64,000 nt of DNA from positions 51,689,832-51,753,831 of the forward strand of contig CM067298.1 in assembly GCA_034231615.1 (NCBI GenBank). The letters are read 5' to 3'. Position numbers and translations under genes: made by a program. Shown piece after piece: positions 55,601 to 56,534 of this stretch. This stretch comes from Meghimatium bilineatum (lineage: Eukaryota > Mollusca > Gastropoda > Stylommatophora > Philomycidae). Each line of letters begins with the position of its first letter. The stretch's first letter is position 1. Below the pieces are notes generated by a model. It made no database searches, was not told the DNA's origin, and saw nothing but the letters and a program-made list of their open reading frames with translations.

Positions 55601-56366
55601 TTAATTACTAAATAATTAATGGAGTTTGTTCAATGATGATAATGAATAATATAGATTAATGGGATTCTGTCATTTTTCTGTGTAAAAAGATTTTCAGGGT
55701 GGGGTGAGGGAGGTGACACTGTGTTTTACCGCACTGAGTGACACCAACCCTAGTGATGCCACTGTCTACAAGTATGTTTTTATTTATATTTTAAAATTTA
55801 GATCTATATTTTTTATTCATTTATAATAATATATTTTTACACTTTTATTTTCTCAGTGTGGATTTTTTAGGCGCAAGAAAAAAGAGAAACTACAGCTGCT
55901 GTTCAAATTTTTAGATACAGAACGAGAAGTCCTTCAATCTGACTCACTCAGCGCTGACTCTGGAGATATTATGGTTCTTCCATCAGGTCACAATTCATGC
56001 AGTCCAAACCACATTAATCACATTCCTGGGCTTTTCTATTATCCTCATCTTGAGCCAGATCAGCAAACATATGATTTAAATATTCAGAGACATTTTTTCC
56101 AAAACCATAGTCTTAACAGGAGAGACTTGAATCACGATTTTTCACAAAATTTTCGCACATTGCAGTGCAACAAAAGAATCCACAGAAGTGTCAATTATCC
56201 TAGTAGTTCCTTCATGGATAGTCACCACCAGAATAGCATTAATAGACGAGATATCACACGTAATGGAAACGTGCGGCCAAATATTTGGTTTGCACCACCA
56301 CCGGCTCCAACTCCTCCATCTTTTAATAATGACATGTATTTGGAACCCCTGGAGTCTAGAACATAA
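921..56366 (+). CDS. Integrin alpha subunit, alpha4/alpha9-like, no I domain (19 exons, 5' end missing)
   Basis: Integrin alpha chains pair with a beta chain at the plasma membrane and link extracellular ligands to the cytoskeleton. Nineteen GT-AG exons join in one frame to 1,022 residues plus stop. Seen in order: FG-GAP propeller repeats with calcium loops at residues 173-181, 235-243 and 296-304; thigh; CGEDHVC genu/calf-1 start (480-486); calf-1 and calf-2 with the usual cysteines; a transmembrane helix (about 828-852); and KCGFFRR (853-859). Blade 3 follows blade 2 directly, so there is no I domain. From family knowledge, GRVYVYIN, LLRTRPV and the lack of a calcium loop in blade 4 resemble vertebrate alpha4/alpha9. 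About 130-150 N-terminal residues are upstream of the window. The cytoplasmic part is about 165 residues, far longer than usual. Coding exons total 3,069 bp in about 55 kb, so introns dominate. Confidence 0.95.
1717..1815 (+). pseudogene. RNase H C-terminal fragment of a LINE
   Basis: The + strand reads GYAGIHRNERADRLSV, the C-terminal RNase H motif (GHxGxxxNERAD) seen also in the LINE copy at 59.2-59.6 kb. The rest of intron 1 (1128-2974) shows nothing recognisable except a 16-G run at 1893-1908. Confidence 0.6.
2975..3023 (+). CDS. Integrin alpha exon (residues 70-85): blade 3
   Basis: This is a 49-bp microexon with acceptor tttcaacag and donor gtatat. It starts in phase 0 and ends in phase 1. 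It encodes DGKFSILGAPGLNDWAG, the GAPG element of an FG-GAP blade. It is supported because it alone restores the frame between the flanking exons. Confidence 0.9.
3235..3928 (+). mobile_element. Family B retroelement, + orientation, about 690 bp
   Basis: It matches the reverse complement of the 25.9-27.1 kb copy from the ttggggatcgtgtc start through caagcttctagtta to the gcgaacgcagaagaagaaga tail. It lacks some internal units present in that copy. No protein function was recognised. Confidence 0.7.
4090..4505 (+). pseudogene. LINE 3'-end fragment (RTE-like C-terminus)
   Basis: The + strand encodes, with stops, TLWRTTIKEGM, MQELHTVASHCRNWRALVSV, the C-terminal tail seen in the element at 36.6-37.0 kb. 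A second copy is at 45.07-45.30 kb. The whole copy is decayed. Confidence 0.6.
4686..5170. mobile_element. Long inverted-repeat DNA element with tRNA-like interior
   Basis: Arms of about 150 bp (cagcgccgtatttagac start, gtctaaatccggcactg end) are near-perfect reverse complements around a 180-bp centre. The termini CAGTGCCGGATTTA resemble hAT-type ends (family knowledge), but I see no 8-bp target duplication. The centre carries a tRNA-like segment at 4948-4996. Upstream, 4561-4685 resembles 39371-39505, an unnamed repeat. Confidence 0.65.
4948..4996 (+). repeat. tRNA-like pol III promoter segment (SINE head)
   Basis: An A-box-like ctggcgcagtggtcaagcg (from 4949) and a B-box-like gagttcgatccc (4983-4994) lie at tRNA spacing. 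The arms do not fold as a full tRNA, so it is a SINE head or decayed tRNA relic. Confidence 0.5.
5258..5515 (-). pseudogene. LINE 3'-end fragment with GTTA-type tail
   Basis: The run of ttagttagttagttag followed by catcatcactgca...ctccttgagtgta matches 58.95-59.2 kb and 23.76-24.0 kb. On the minus strand this is the 3' end of the RNase-H LINE at 58.9-60.1 kb. 5516-6187 shows nothing recognised. Confidence 0.6.
6188..6274 (+). CDS. Integrin alpha exon (residues 86-114): blade 3/4
   Basis: The acceptor is acttccag and the donor gtatat; it is phase 1 at both ends. It encodes GFAYVETN and the run to NSYF, where the next blade's Y-F-G motif is cut by the intron. Only 246 bp of intron separate it from the next exon. 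Confidence 0.92.
6521..6603 (+). CDS. Integrin alpha exon (residues 115-142): blade 4, no calcium loop
   Basis: The acceptor is tatcttag and the donor gtgagt; it starts in phase 1 and ends in phase 0. It encodes GMSVTTAKLS, EGVYTIVGGPR and AGGSGK. The position that holds a DxNxDxxxD loop in blades 5-7 has no such motif here, as in the vertebrate alpha4 group. Confidence 0.93.
7141..7325. mobile_element. Palindromic MITE with TIR attatttccc and telomere-like core
   Basis: Terminal repeats attatttccc and gggaaataat are perfect over 10 bp, and the interior is imperfectly palindromic around ggttagggttag / ctaacccaaaccctaa. A related copy is at about 17.95-18.18 kb. 7326-7463 shows nothing recognised. 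Confidence 0.6.
7464..7517 (+). CDS. Integrin alpha exon (residues 143-160): blade 4/5 linker
   Basis: This is a 54-bp exon, phase 0 at both ends, with acceptor tggtttag and donor gtaaga. It encodes VNAYNRDFQLLFVKEGTQ, leading into GSSFG of blade 5. The next intron is about 4 kb and holds many repeats. Confidence 0.9.
8387..8445 (+). repeat. tRNA-like SINE head
   Basis: An A-box-like tagtagcgcagtgctctgg and a B-box-like gattcagattccc are at tRNA spacing. No full cloverleaf is evident. 7518-8386 otherwise shows nothing recognised. Confidence 0.4.
8690..8967 (-). mobile_element. Family A short retroelement
   Basis: This is a full-length diverged copy read from its tail (ttcttattcttccgcattc) through tgggacagccaactcc to the caacacatgggcg end. 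Sense is the minus strand. Confidence 0.75.
9440..9860 (-). pseudogene. LINE C-terminal fragment (GHFMRQ / TGKIEGNRDRG type)
   Basis: The minus strand encodes RMLRIPWTARKTN, FIGHFMRQVGLENI, TTGKIEGNRDRG and ILDSLTTWHDKD, the conserved C-terminus of an endonuclease/RT LINE. A sister copy on the + strand is at 45.40-45.65 kb and keeps the stop. The 5' part is missing. Confidence 0.75.
9926..10451. mobile_element. Foldback element 1 (Penelope-like candidate) with 12-bp target duplication
   Basis: The duplication cagatttgtaga is at 9926-9937 and 10440-10451. Between them lie a 42-bp unique tail (9938-9979) and a 460-bp inverted repeat (about 9980-10439) with a roughly 20-bp loop. Each arm carries gataaagacc...ggttgaaa, resembling a degenerate hammerhead core. 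Open frames spanning the arms are by-products of the palindrome. Confidence 0.7.
10452..10862 (+). pseudogene. LINE C-terminal fragment (DRIRNDNIRQITKTIP type)
   Basis: The + strand encodes ILGVSLRDRIRNDNIRQITK, HIKRLQIKWFSRTSRLP and, after a stop, a short basic tail, ending cttctacccctgacgct followed by a tetranucleotide tail. The same family is found at 27.27-27.52 kb, 49.2-50.3 kb and as the nested copy at 34.0-38.2 kb. Confidence 0.7.
10863..11097. repeat. Microsatellite block, GATA/GATG/GGATA types
   Basis: Runs of agat, atgg, agatc and ataggg units are interspersed. The block starts exactly at the 3' end of the LINE fragment, so it probably grew from the LINE's own tail. The minus-strand reading frame through it is an artefact. 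Confidence 0.9.
11318..11490 (-). mobile_element. Family A fragment
   Basis: ttcagcatgg, gtgggatgggacagctaac, cagtattgctattttttgct and gcacaggc follow the family A order. The tail half is missing. Confidence 0.6.
11583..11720 (+). CDS. Integrin alpha exon (residues 161-206): blade 5, calcium loop 1
   Basis: The acceptor is ctttctacag and the donor gtaagt; both ends are phase 0. It encodes IGSSFGATVCAI followed by calcium loop DLNGDSLDD (ligands D173, N175, D177, D181), LVVGAPFF and GRVYVYIN. This is a complete FG-GAP unit and the clearest family signature in the window. Confidence 0.96.
11863..12372. mobile_element. Foldback element 2 (Penelope-like candidate) with 17-bp target duplication
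   Basis: The duplication atttgacctatgagtaa is at 11863-11879 and 12356-12372. The inverted repeat runs from 11880 to 12291, with arms of about 125 bp and a 160-bp centre. A 64-bp unique tail (12292-12355) sits on the right. On the minus strand near 11995-12030 gatcc...tggagaaacac resembles a hammerhead core. Confidence 0.7.
12410..12580 (-). mobile_element. Family C short retroelement
   Basis: Read from tail to head: ttcttcttcagcgttcattc, aggaccatggtcct palindrome, cagcaggatgtagtcc, ttttatttgcgcc, gacacatctgtcttcag. It is about 165 bp; a partial duplication caatgat flanks it. Confidence 0.75.
13353..13506 (-). mobile_element. Family C short retroelement, diverged
   Basis: It has the same order as other C copies (tail, tttccatcaggatgtagtcc, ttttatttgcgcc, gacacatccatctt). 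12581-13352 shows nothing recognised. Confidence 0.7.
13625..13733 (+). CDS. Integrin alpha exon (residues 207-242): blade 6, calcium loop 2 (first part)
   Basis: The acceptor is tattttctag and the donor gttggc, a weak donor; it starts in phase 0 and ends in phase 1. It encodes ARFGASLANVG and DLNLDHYE. The last aspartate of the loop is formed by the final g of this exon plus the first two bases of the next. Confidence 0.93.
14220..14482 (+). mobile_element. Family A short retroelement, diverged
   Basis: It reads in sense orientation from ggagagcaaagaaaagcaac through gtaaaccatgacacaatgc to ctgcaggagtttgagagtga and a short GAA tail. Confidence 0.65.
14500..15130 (+). pseudogene. LINE 3' end with C-terminal C2H2-like finger (172-aa open frame)
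   Basis: An open frame at 14520-15038 encodes a LINE C-terminus: HTILMKAQARWAGHLVRM, GGQKKRFKDTLKSSLKHL, WESLAQDRAAWRYSIRTG, a basic stretch, and a terminal C-x2-C...H-x3-H finger (CQFCKRTFCARIGLASHLKTH). The RT is missing, so this is a 5'-truncated copy, but the frame has no stops and looks young. The 3' UTR ends near cacgacggacgaacatca. 15131-16119 shows nothing recognised. Confidence 0.8.
16120..16322 (+). pseudogene. LINE C-terminal fragment
   Basis: aagaccttactaaaggtagagttgaggggaggcaagcaag, then cagtctagcagagtg, matches the reverse complement of 40.45-40.65 kb and the + copy at 50.94-51.14 kb. It is decayed. Confidence 0.55.
16885..17240. repeat. 48-bp minisatellite, about 7 units
   Basis: The unit starts catgaataatatgatggtta; starts recur at 16887, 16935, 16983, 17031, 17079, 17126 and 17174. 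As 48 is a multiple of three, the minus strand shows an open frame of a 16-residue hydrophobic repeat; it is not a gene. Confidence 0.9.
17292..17660. mobile_element. hAT-like MITE with 8-bp target duplication
   Basis: The duplication gactacac is at 17292-17299 and 17653-17660. The ends are cagaggttggc and (reverse) tagagttaggc. The 8-bp duplication and CAGAGGTTGGCAAA-type ends are hAT hallmarks. The element is 353 bp with no coding capacity. Confidence 0.75.
17950..18185. mobile_element. Palindromic MITE with telomere-like core, second copy
   Basis: It shares tatttcccttg, gtttatcagtttatg, gttatgtaaaaca and ccctaaccc blocks with the copy at 7141-7325. The right terminal repeat is degraded. 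18186-18824 shows nothing recognised. Confidence 0.5.
18825..19124 (-). mobile_element. Family A short retroelement with 11-bp target duplication
   Basis: The duplication ttttaattatt is at 18825-18835 and 19114-19124. The element (18836-19113) runs tail to head: ttcttcttctgcgttcg ... caacacacaggca. Confidence 0.85.
19382..19443 (+). repeat. tRNA-like SINE head, degraded
   Basis: The A-box-like ctggtgtagtggttaagct is well kept; the B-box region (ttggttaaaaa) is degraded. Confidence 0.4.
19558..19740 (+). CDS. Integrin alpha exon (residues 243-303): blade 6 end, blade 7, calcium loop 3 (first part)
   Basis: The acceptor is tataatag and the donor gtaaat; it is phase 1 at both ends. It completes loop 2 (D235, N237, D239, D243), encodes LAIGAPYEED, GVVYIYNGAK and SQRIVG, and ends in DVDGNHYG. 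The closing aspartate (D304) is again split by the intron. Confidence 0.95.
19847..20115 (-). mobile_element. Family A short retroelement, old copy
   Basis: The order of blocks (tail, aacaggatgtagt, catggtttacagc, gacagcaaactcc, tagcctcctatgg, attctttgcttccc) is that of family A, with many substitutions. Confidence 0.65.
20510..20665 (-). mobile_element. Family A fragment, old
   Basis: ccctcattagttgcctgttacaacc followed by cacagtgttaacattcttta corresponds to the head half of family A. It is heavily diverged. Confidence 0.4.
20924..21130 (+). CDS. Integrin alpha exon (residues 304-372): propeller end, thigh start
   Basis: The acceptor is ttgcaatcag and the donor gtgagt; it is phase 1 at both ends. 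It encodes FAVGSSESDKVVLLRTRPVF, which closes the propeller, then VIDLN and the cysteine pattern (NC...YC...IC) of the thigh domain start. Confidence 0.95.
21430..22400 (+). pseudogene. Reverse transcriptase fragment of a LINE
   Basis: With frame breaks the + strand reads LKSPGLDNIS, LVLQMWKTSIIIPIYKK, KNKAGCYCLINLTSRLCKL, QAGFRKCRLIEDQ, VEDAFQ, then a region with TFFLIFINYIAHI. These are RT motifs 0-4 of the RNase-H LINE group. It has many stops and no intact catalytic box. Confidence 0.7.
22497..23390 (-). mobile_element. Family B retroelement
   Basis: It starts tcttcttctgcgttcgctct (tail) and contains repeated units each with ctgagcccttcgggtacggaac, ttccggaataggaa and ttgacttagagttgggcca. 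Units start near 22860, 23070 and 23176. The minus-strand frames through it are repetitive and match no protein I know. Confidence 0.7.
23764..24312 (-). pseudogene. RNase-H LINE 3' end
   Basis: It matches the minus-strand element at 58.95-59.5 kb across its 3' UTR (tail gttagttagcttgttagtta) and the end of RNase H (ctgatccattgctc, gtcatgctgcttg). It is more decayed than that copy. Confidence 0.65.
24330..24715 (-). pseudogene. LINE C-terminal fragment (RGRGRPRGRWIEG type)
   Basis: The minus strand encodes ETARGRGRPRGRWIEGI and upstream residues of the RT-adjacent C-terminus, with stops. 24716-25426 shows nothing recognised. Confidence 0.45.
25427..25593 (+). CDS. Integrin alpha exon (residues 373-428): thigh domain
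   Basis: The acceptor is attttctag and the donor gtatgc; it starts in phase 1 and ends in phase 0. It encodes ELNITLQLDI, RARLFLLGEN and CLKKYTVYTR. NIT is a likely N-glycosylation site. Confidence 0.92.
25924..27065 (-). mobile_element. Family B retroelement, longest copy (about 1.14 kb)
   Basis: It starts with the cttcttcttctgcgttcac tail; internal related units with ttccggtatagga lie near 26521 and 26628 (107 bp apart) and a third near 26313. It ends near gacacgatcccgaaat. The frame just after the tail (QITQFYCGTCSTTYFTL) is conserved in the 3.2-3.9 kb copy, hinting at a coding ancestor, but the protein is unknown. Confidence 0.75.
27130..27520 (+). pseudogene. Unnamed repeat and LINE C-terminal fragment
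   Basis: 27130-27190 (agatcttggttatctgctaa...ccctttgcaccc) is shared with 49.05-49.13 kb. From about 27300, agagaaagtggttttcccat...cagactaccatcagacag and the end cttctacccctgac match the LINE fragment at 10.65-10.86 kb. Confidence 0.55.
27626..28103. mobile_element. Foldback element 3 with 13-bp target duplication
   Basis: The duplication atgctaaagaata is at 27626-27638 and 28091-28103. A 44-bp unique tail (27639-27682) precedes a 408-bp near-perfect inverted repeat (27683-28090) with a short loop near 27885. The right arm contains ggttcaattcc (28068-28078), a B-box-like sequence, so the arm may derive from a tRNA-related SINE. I see no clear ribozyme core. Confidence 0.7.
28308..28442 (+). 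CDS. Integrin alpha exon (residues 429-473): thigh domain
   Basis: The acceptor is ctttatag and the donor gtaaat; both ends are phase 0. It encodes KSRDVITPVLLELEYNI and ends in TVVHER. The D-x-x-TP...Y element is characteristic of the integrin thigh domain. Confidence 0.92.
28458..28620 (-). pseudogene. RNase-H LINE 3'-end fragment with GTTA-type tail
   Basis: cagttagttagttatcagatcatcatcattgcac matches 5.26 kb, 23.76 kb and 58.95 kb; only the 3' UTR is left. Confidence 0.55.
28683..30117 (-). pseudogene. LINE: RT thumb, RNase H, C-terminal finger (3' part, interrupted host element)
   Basis: Minus strand, 5' to 3': LEYGITT and MKSTPINILETITGF-HPVEDRRDMK (after RT), YTDGSVTNAFEDGIGVVAL (RNase H, first catalytic D), then LRTGHNKMRHHLYTKF, CHC, HILQECPQYADLW. 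It is broken by several stops and frameshifts. Its 5' continuation resumes at 31337 after another LINE (30129-31325) inserted in it. Confidence 0.8.
30118..31336 (-). mobile_element. 5'-truncated RNase-H LINE inserted in another LINE, 11-bp target duplication
   Basis: The duplication catgtcattct is at 30118-30128 and 31326-31336; the element is 30129-31325. The minus strand encodes MKSTPIAEMQKMGRMQTLGE, then RNase H (VRVYTDGSAQNAVRNGGAGV, EIQA, LTDARS, IPSHCGIPGN) and LRTGHNRLRSHMYTKFKIGN with the CTCG...HILQECS tail. One nonsense change (gaa to taa, next to the GN of the RNase H motif) breaks the frame. It ends in a GAA-rich tail (ttcttcttctt on the + strand). Confidence 0.9.
31337..31440 (-). 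pseudogene. Upstream part of the interrupted LINE (RT thumb)
   Basis: The minus strand reads LLQLEQNPSYLGITLDFRMT, which joins directly to TWAKQTENAEK at 30117 once the inserted LINE and one duplication are removed. Confidence 0.75.
31712..32016 (+). mobile_element. Family A short retroelement, full length
   Basis: The element 31723-32005 is 283 bp, from the ctgtgtgttgccgaggaccg start to the gcagaagaagaagaaga tail. Flanks agctgcatatt (31712-31722) and agctgtgtatt (32006-32016) look like a duplication with two changes. Confidence 0.85.
32018..32100 (-). mobile_element. Family C fragment
   Basis: tttccatcaggatgtagttc and ttttatttgtgcc follow family C; the tail half is missing, apparently cut by the adjacent family A insertion. 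32101-32513 shows nothing recognised. Confidence 0.55.
32514..32840 (+). CDS. Integrin alpha exon (residues 474-582): genu and calf-1
   Basis: This 327-bp exon has acceptor aacttacag and donor gtgagt; both ends are phase 0. CGEDHVC (480-486) marks the genu and calf-1 start, followed by IPNLDIKA, FELEIIVSNAGE and the calf-1 cysteines (VNC, QNC). Candidate N-glycosylation sites are NGT and NIS. Confidence 0.96.
33165..33610 (-). pseudogene. LINE 3'-end fragment (HILQDCP type)
   Basis: With frame breaks the minus strand matches the + copy at 60.6-60.9 kb: CRLLGHL, ILQDCPIYKEQR, then the QKPWGS and TLTWRRQ stretches. 32841-33164 and 33611-33959 show nothing recognised. Confidence 0.55.
34563..34612. 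repeat. TA dinucleotide microsatellite
   Basis: This is an uninterrupted (ta)n run followed by a short (tg)n stretch, inside the decayed LINE. Confidence 0.9.
35431..35731 (-). mobile_element. Family A short retroelement, full length, nested in a LINE
   Basis: The element 35440-35722 is 283 bp. Flanks ctggtgctt (35431-35439) and ctggcgctt (35723-35731) are a 9-bp duplication with one change. Low divergence from other copies suggests a young insertion. Confidence 0.85.
36097..36988 (+). mobile_element. RTE-like LINE fragment nested in a LINE, 9-bp target duplication, ATGA tail
   Basis: The duplication atgctaagt is at 36097-36105 and 36980-36988. The + strand encodes the RT palm and thumb: YLDFVDDIALLSE (VDD box), LQINSAKTKIMDF, FSYLGSKLTLDGDV, SYGCESWK. 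After a frameshift near 36600 it encodes the C-terminus RWSYIGHV, PTGKRARGRP, NWRDLTSALCANFSAKGK and stop. The 3' end is (aatg)n, as in RTE elements. Confidence 0.85.
37470..37575 (-). mobile_element. 5'-truncated family A element with 13-bp target duplication
   Basis: The duplication tgtgtacacttgt is at 37470-37482 and 37563-37575; the 80-bp insert is only the 3' end of family A plus its tail. This is direct evidence for target-primed reverse transcription from the GAA tail. 38166-39370 shows nothing recognised. Confidence 0.9.
39371..39505. repeat. Unnamed repeat shared with 4561-4685
   Basis: attcaggatgta, ccattgctttctga and ggtccagatgcc...aattgcctgcag occur in the same order at 4.56-4.69 kb. 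The family is unknown. 39506-40111 shows nothing recognised. Confidence 0.5.
40112..40269 (+). CDS. Integrin alpha exon (residues 583-634): calf-1
   Basis: The acceptor is gcttttcag and the donor gtatgt; it starts in phase 0 and ends in phase 2. It encodes VMLLARFYGYGI, LELKAKVRSEG and KTEMKFFG, matching the calf-1 end of the family. The preceding intron, about 7.3 kb, is the longest in the window and contains a nested LINE. Confidence 0.92.
40435..40985 (-). pseudogene. LINE RT thumb and C-terminus
   Basis: The minus strand encodes MKYFRHIKRHDTLLKTLLEG, KVEGKRARGRQRYKW and NITRWTGYSLAECT, a typical LINE C-terminus. Upstream RT sequence is decayed. Related copies lie at 16.1-16.3 kb and 50.5-51.15 kb. 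Confidence 0.7.
41121..41299 (-). mobile_element. Family C short retroelement with 12-bp target duplication
   Basis: agaatgtaattc (41121-41132) and agaatggaattc (41288-41299) flank a 155-bp copy in tail-to-head order. Confidence 0.8.
41440..41790 (-). pseudogene. RNase-H LINE 3'-end fragment
   Basis: It matches 58.1-58.35 kb: cttctcgtttgcaatttgacatgtct, cttaataaatgctgc, gtgaatatccatctctgtgg. It is the 3' end of the same LINE lineage, read on the minus strand, with a GAA tail. Confidence 0.6.
41900..42370 (+). pseudogene. RT palm/thumb fragment of an RTE-like LINE
   Basis: The + strand reads LLLLSHKYTQIKEKYEYC, IHRKTKKIMRINASNDNQIT, VKSYTYIDSNIDSD, which follows the palm of RTE-like RTs. It is broken by stops. 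42388-42440 is a family A tail fragment (+). 42441-44136 shows nothing recognised. Confidence 0.6.
44137..44317 (+). CDS. Integrin alpha exon (residues 635-695): calf-1/calf-2 junction
   Basis: The acceptor is tctcataag, a weak pyrimidine tract, and the donor is gtatgt; it starts in phase 2 and ends in phase 0. It completes G-VSIP and encodes HLYILRNLGPSPMP and LILSVPVIEW. The N-x-GPS element is the calf-2 signature. I see no basic cleavage site here. Confidence 0.93.
44501..44644 (+). CDS. Integrin alpha exon (residues 696-743): calf-2
   Basis: The acceptor is gtcattccag and the donor gtaagt; both ends are phase 0. It encodes VESRGKSEEL, PVECSISSDQNET and HINNIFDVI. The sequence is polar and poorly conserved, as this calf-2 loop usually is. 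Placement rests on frame, splice sites and position. Confidence 0.88.
44738..45003 (+). mobile_element. Family A short retroelement, diverged
   Basis: It reads sense from tgtgtgttgacagg through ggctgtcccattccataaagg to cctgctaatcagcagg. The tail is lost. Confidence 0.65.
45062..45310 (+). pseudogene. RTE-like LINE C-terminal fragment
   Basis: The + strand encodes WVPDGKSKIGRPRKN, KSTIKEGMTMGPNNM, NWKDLVSALCTIFGTERT, then a GATA-rich tail. Confidence 0.65.
45395..45650 (+). pseudogene. LINE C-terminal fragment (GHFMRQ type) with stop
   Basis: The + strand encodes YFFGHFMRQAGLENIVTTG, KIEGNRDRGRQCEKILDSL, then RELWRAMI and a stop near 45645. It is the sister of the minus copy at 9.5 kb. The end gaatgaatga suggests a short-repeat tail. 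Confidence 0.75.
45775..45940 (+). mobile_element. Family A fragment
   Basis: gaggaaagaataataacactg, taagaggcaactaaggagg and gctgaagttggatgtg follow family A; the 3' part is missing. Confidence 0.6.
46086..46205 (+). CDS. Integrin alpha exon (residues 744-783): calf-2 cysteine cluster
   Basis: The acceptor is ttcttttcag and the donor gtattt; both ends are phase 0. It encodes NCKSTKCSNITCYVGLM, the conserved calf-2 C-x4-C-x4-C-x-VG pattern, then VYINISFNLR. Confidence 0.95.
46383..46570 (-). mobile_element. Family B fragment
   Basis: It starts at the tail (tcttcttcttcagtgtttgc) and contains gggagcatgaagta, the B block next to the tail, then ccagaacattgttttcgg. It is diverged. Confidence 0.55.
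46669..46860 (-). mobile_element. Family C short retroelement with 13-bp target duplication
   Basis: tgaggttctattc (46669-46681) and tgaggctctattc (46848-46860) flank a copy containing the aggaccatggtcct palindrome. Confidence 0.8.
46850..48906. mobile_element. RNase-H LINE with twin-priming (inverted 5' part)
   Basis: The minus strand 48330 to 46859 encodes YLRVTFDDKLTWKQHINK, LEYGSAAW, LGAMKSTPIAEMQKMG, RNase H (VRVYTDGSAQNAVRNGG, LTDAR, IPSHCGIPGNEKADQLA) and the HILQECS tail. The + strand 48331-48897 encodes the RT of the same lineage: QAGFRQCYSTEDQATYLSQ, AWIDLRKAFDKVW, then after a frameshift near 48500 LLHHGVPQGGVLSPTLF, AMYADDLVIW (catalytic YADD) and HIKIDGELLK. The outer end joins the duplication aggctctat (46850-46858, 48898-48906). 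Confidence 0.85.
48907..49130 (+). repeat. Unnamed repeat shared with 27.13 kb
   Basis: ggatcttggttatctgttaacc and catatcactttgcaccc match 27130-27190. It reads up to a tctatctatc stretch. The family is unknown. Confidence 0.4.
49195..50310 (+). pseudogene. LINE reverse transcriptase and C-terminus, decayed
   Basis: The + strand reads ITFADQEKTFDRVDRDN, then (frame change) GVKQGCILLPLLFVIYMDRI, KYLGRIFTENSKCDIEIEM, and ITRRDRIRNYNIRMIVKTIP in the C-terminus, ending near LTMASTTKMAKDRKLQL. It belongs with the copies at 10.45 kb and 34-38 kb. Multiple stops. Confidence 0.7.
50311..50491 (+). mobile_element. Family C short retroelement with 10-bp target duplication
   Basis: The duplication aaatactaaa is at 50311-50320 and 50482-50491; the 161-bp element ends in gaagaagaag. 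It interrupts older LINE sequence. Confidence 0.85.
50492..51150 (+). pseudogene. LINE RT thumb and C-terminus, decayed
   Basis: The + strand reads ILQQVISLPYLRQTIIIDGR, then NASTVQVLYN and the C-terminal region matching 40.45-40.65 kb in reverse. It has many stops. Confidence 0.6.
51424..51513 (+). CDS. Integrin alpha exon (residues 784-813): calf-2
   Basis: The acceptor is cattgatcag and the donor gtaagt; both ends are phase 0. It encodes VDEQLLVTSGLFREPEYMSF and ends in NSIV. It fits between the cysteine cluster and the membrane segment; the preceding 5.2-kb intron is packed with LINE copies. Confidence 0.87.
51667..51844 (-). mobile_element. Family C short retroelement with 9-bp target duplication
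   Basis: The duplication ttccatttt is at 51667-51675 and 51836-51844; the copy runs tail to head. 51845-52379 shows nothing recognised. Confidence 0.8.
52380..52700 (+). pseudogene. LINE fragments
   Basis: LTMANVTQMAKDRQFQLP then IEILQQACSFLYLGYIITND and GRCETEV repeat the order C-terminus then RT thumb seen at 50.2-50.6 kb. This suggests a shared composite source. Confidence 0.5.
52790..52856 (+). repeat. Unnamed repeat with CCAA tail
   Basis: gggtcaaaaggcatgagccaatggactgctggatcggcaaccaaccaacc recurs in reverse at 62.49-62.56 kb. It is probably the 3' end of a retroelement with a (ccaa)n tail. Confidence 0.55.
52956..53075 (+). CDS. Integrin alpha exon (residues 814-853): transmembrane helix
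   Basis: The acceptor is ctttttttag and the donor gtcagt; both ends are phase 0. After TTTHVMYRV comes a hydrophobic segment (about residues 828-852: WWLLVISISSG, LLLLYICVVILW) ending in K853, the first residue of the KxGFFRR motif. This gives a single-pass type I topology. Confidence 0.95.
53114..53418 (+). mobile_element. Family A short retroelement, full length, best-preserved copy
   Basis: The duplication agaattctcca is at 53114-53124 and 53408-53418. The element (53125-53407) is 283 bp: start ccgtccgtgtgttgccgggg, core tgtcgtaaaaggcgactaa, end gcagaagaagatgaag. No A/B pol III boxes are evident. Confidence 0.9.
53703..54165 (-). mobile_element. Family A element interrupted by a family C element
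   Basis: The A tail half is 53703-53830 and the A head half about 54007-54165; between them lies a 166-bp C copy. The older A copy is strongly diverged. Confidence 0.75.
53821..54006 (-). mobile_element. Family C short retroelement nested in family A, 10-bp target duplication
   Basis: The duplication tgaaacatcc is at 53821-53830 and 53997-54006; the element is 53831-53996. Confidence 0.85.
54250..54460 (-). pseudogene. LINE C-terminal fragment
   Basis: The minus strand reads LRTGLCRLNYHMYNILKLGE and then QTAGHALQDC, a decayed form of the post-RNase-H tail. Confidence 0.4.
54599..54898 (-). mobile_element. Family A short retroelement, diverged
   Basis: It runs from tcttcttcggttttt through aggatgtagtctgg, tatgggatggaccagcc to gcaacacatggacgg. 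54899-55856 shows nothing recognised apart from a possible tRNA-like aggttcaaataac near 55016. Confidence 0.65.
55857..56366 (+). CDS. Integrin alpha last exon (residues 854-1022): long cytoplasmic tail and stop
   Basis: The acceptor is tattttctcag and the frame ends at taa (56364-56366). It begins CGFFRRKKKEK, completing the membrane-proximal GFFKR-type motif that clasps the beta tail. About 160 residues follow, whereas most alpha tails have some 20-60. Visible features are a basic patch, an acidic/serine stretch (LQSDSLSADSGD), several histidine/asparagine-rich runs, a proline-rich APPPAPTPPSF segment and a C-terminal MYLEPL. The proline-rich and tyrosine motifs could bind SH3/EVH1 and SH2 domains; that is inference. 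Confidence 0.95.
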   Translation, partial: CGFFRRKKKEKLQLLFKFLDTEREVLQSDSLSADSGDIMVLPSGHNSCSPNHINHIPGLFYYPHLEPDQQTYDLNIQRHFFQNHSLNRRDLNHDFSQNFRTLQCNKRIHRSVNYPSSSFMDSHHQNSINRRDITRNGNVRPNIWFAPPPAPTPPSFNNDMYLEPLESRT

Positions 56367-56504
56367 ATGCTTGAGAATAATTTTATTTCACCTTCTGAGC
56401 CATGCAGTTTTGTTTTTATAGGAACAATGAATTGATTTCAACACTTTTTCCTCAGATGTCTGAAGGATAACTAAATATTGTTCGATATGTTTTGTTACAA
56501 TTAT

Positions 56505-56510
56505 AATAAA
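56505..56510 (+). promoter_or_regulatory. Polyadenylation signal AATAAA of the integrin gene
   Basis: An AATAAA hexamer lies 139 bp after the stop codon in an AT-rich 3' UTR. It is followed closely by a family A element, so the transcript probably ends around 56520-56540. Confidence 0.7.
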
Positions 56511-56534
56511 ATATTACTTGCAGGTAAAAATTTG

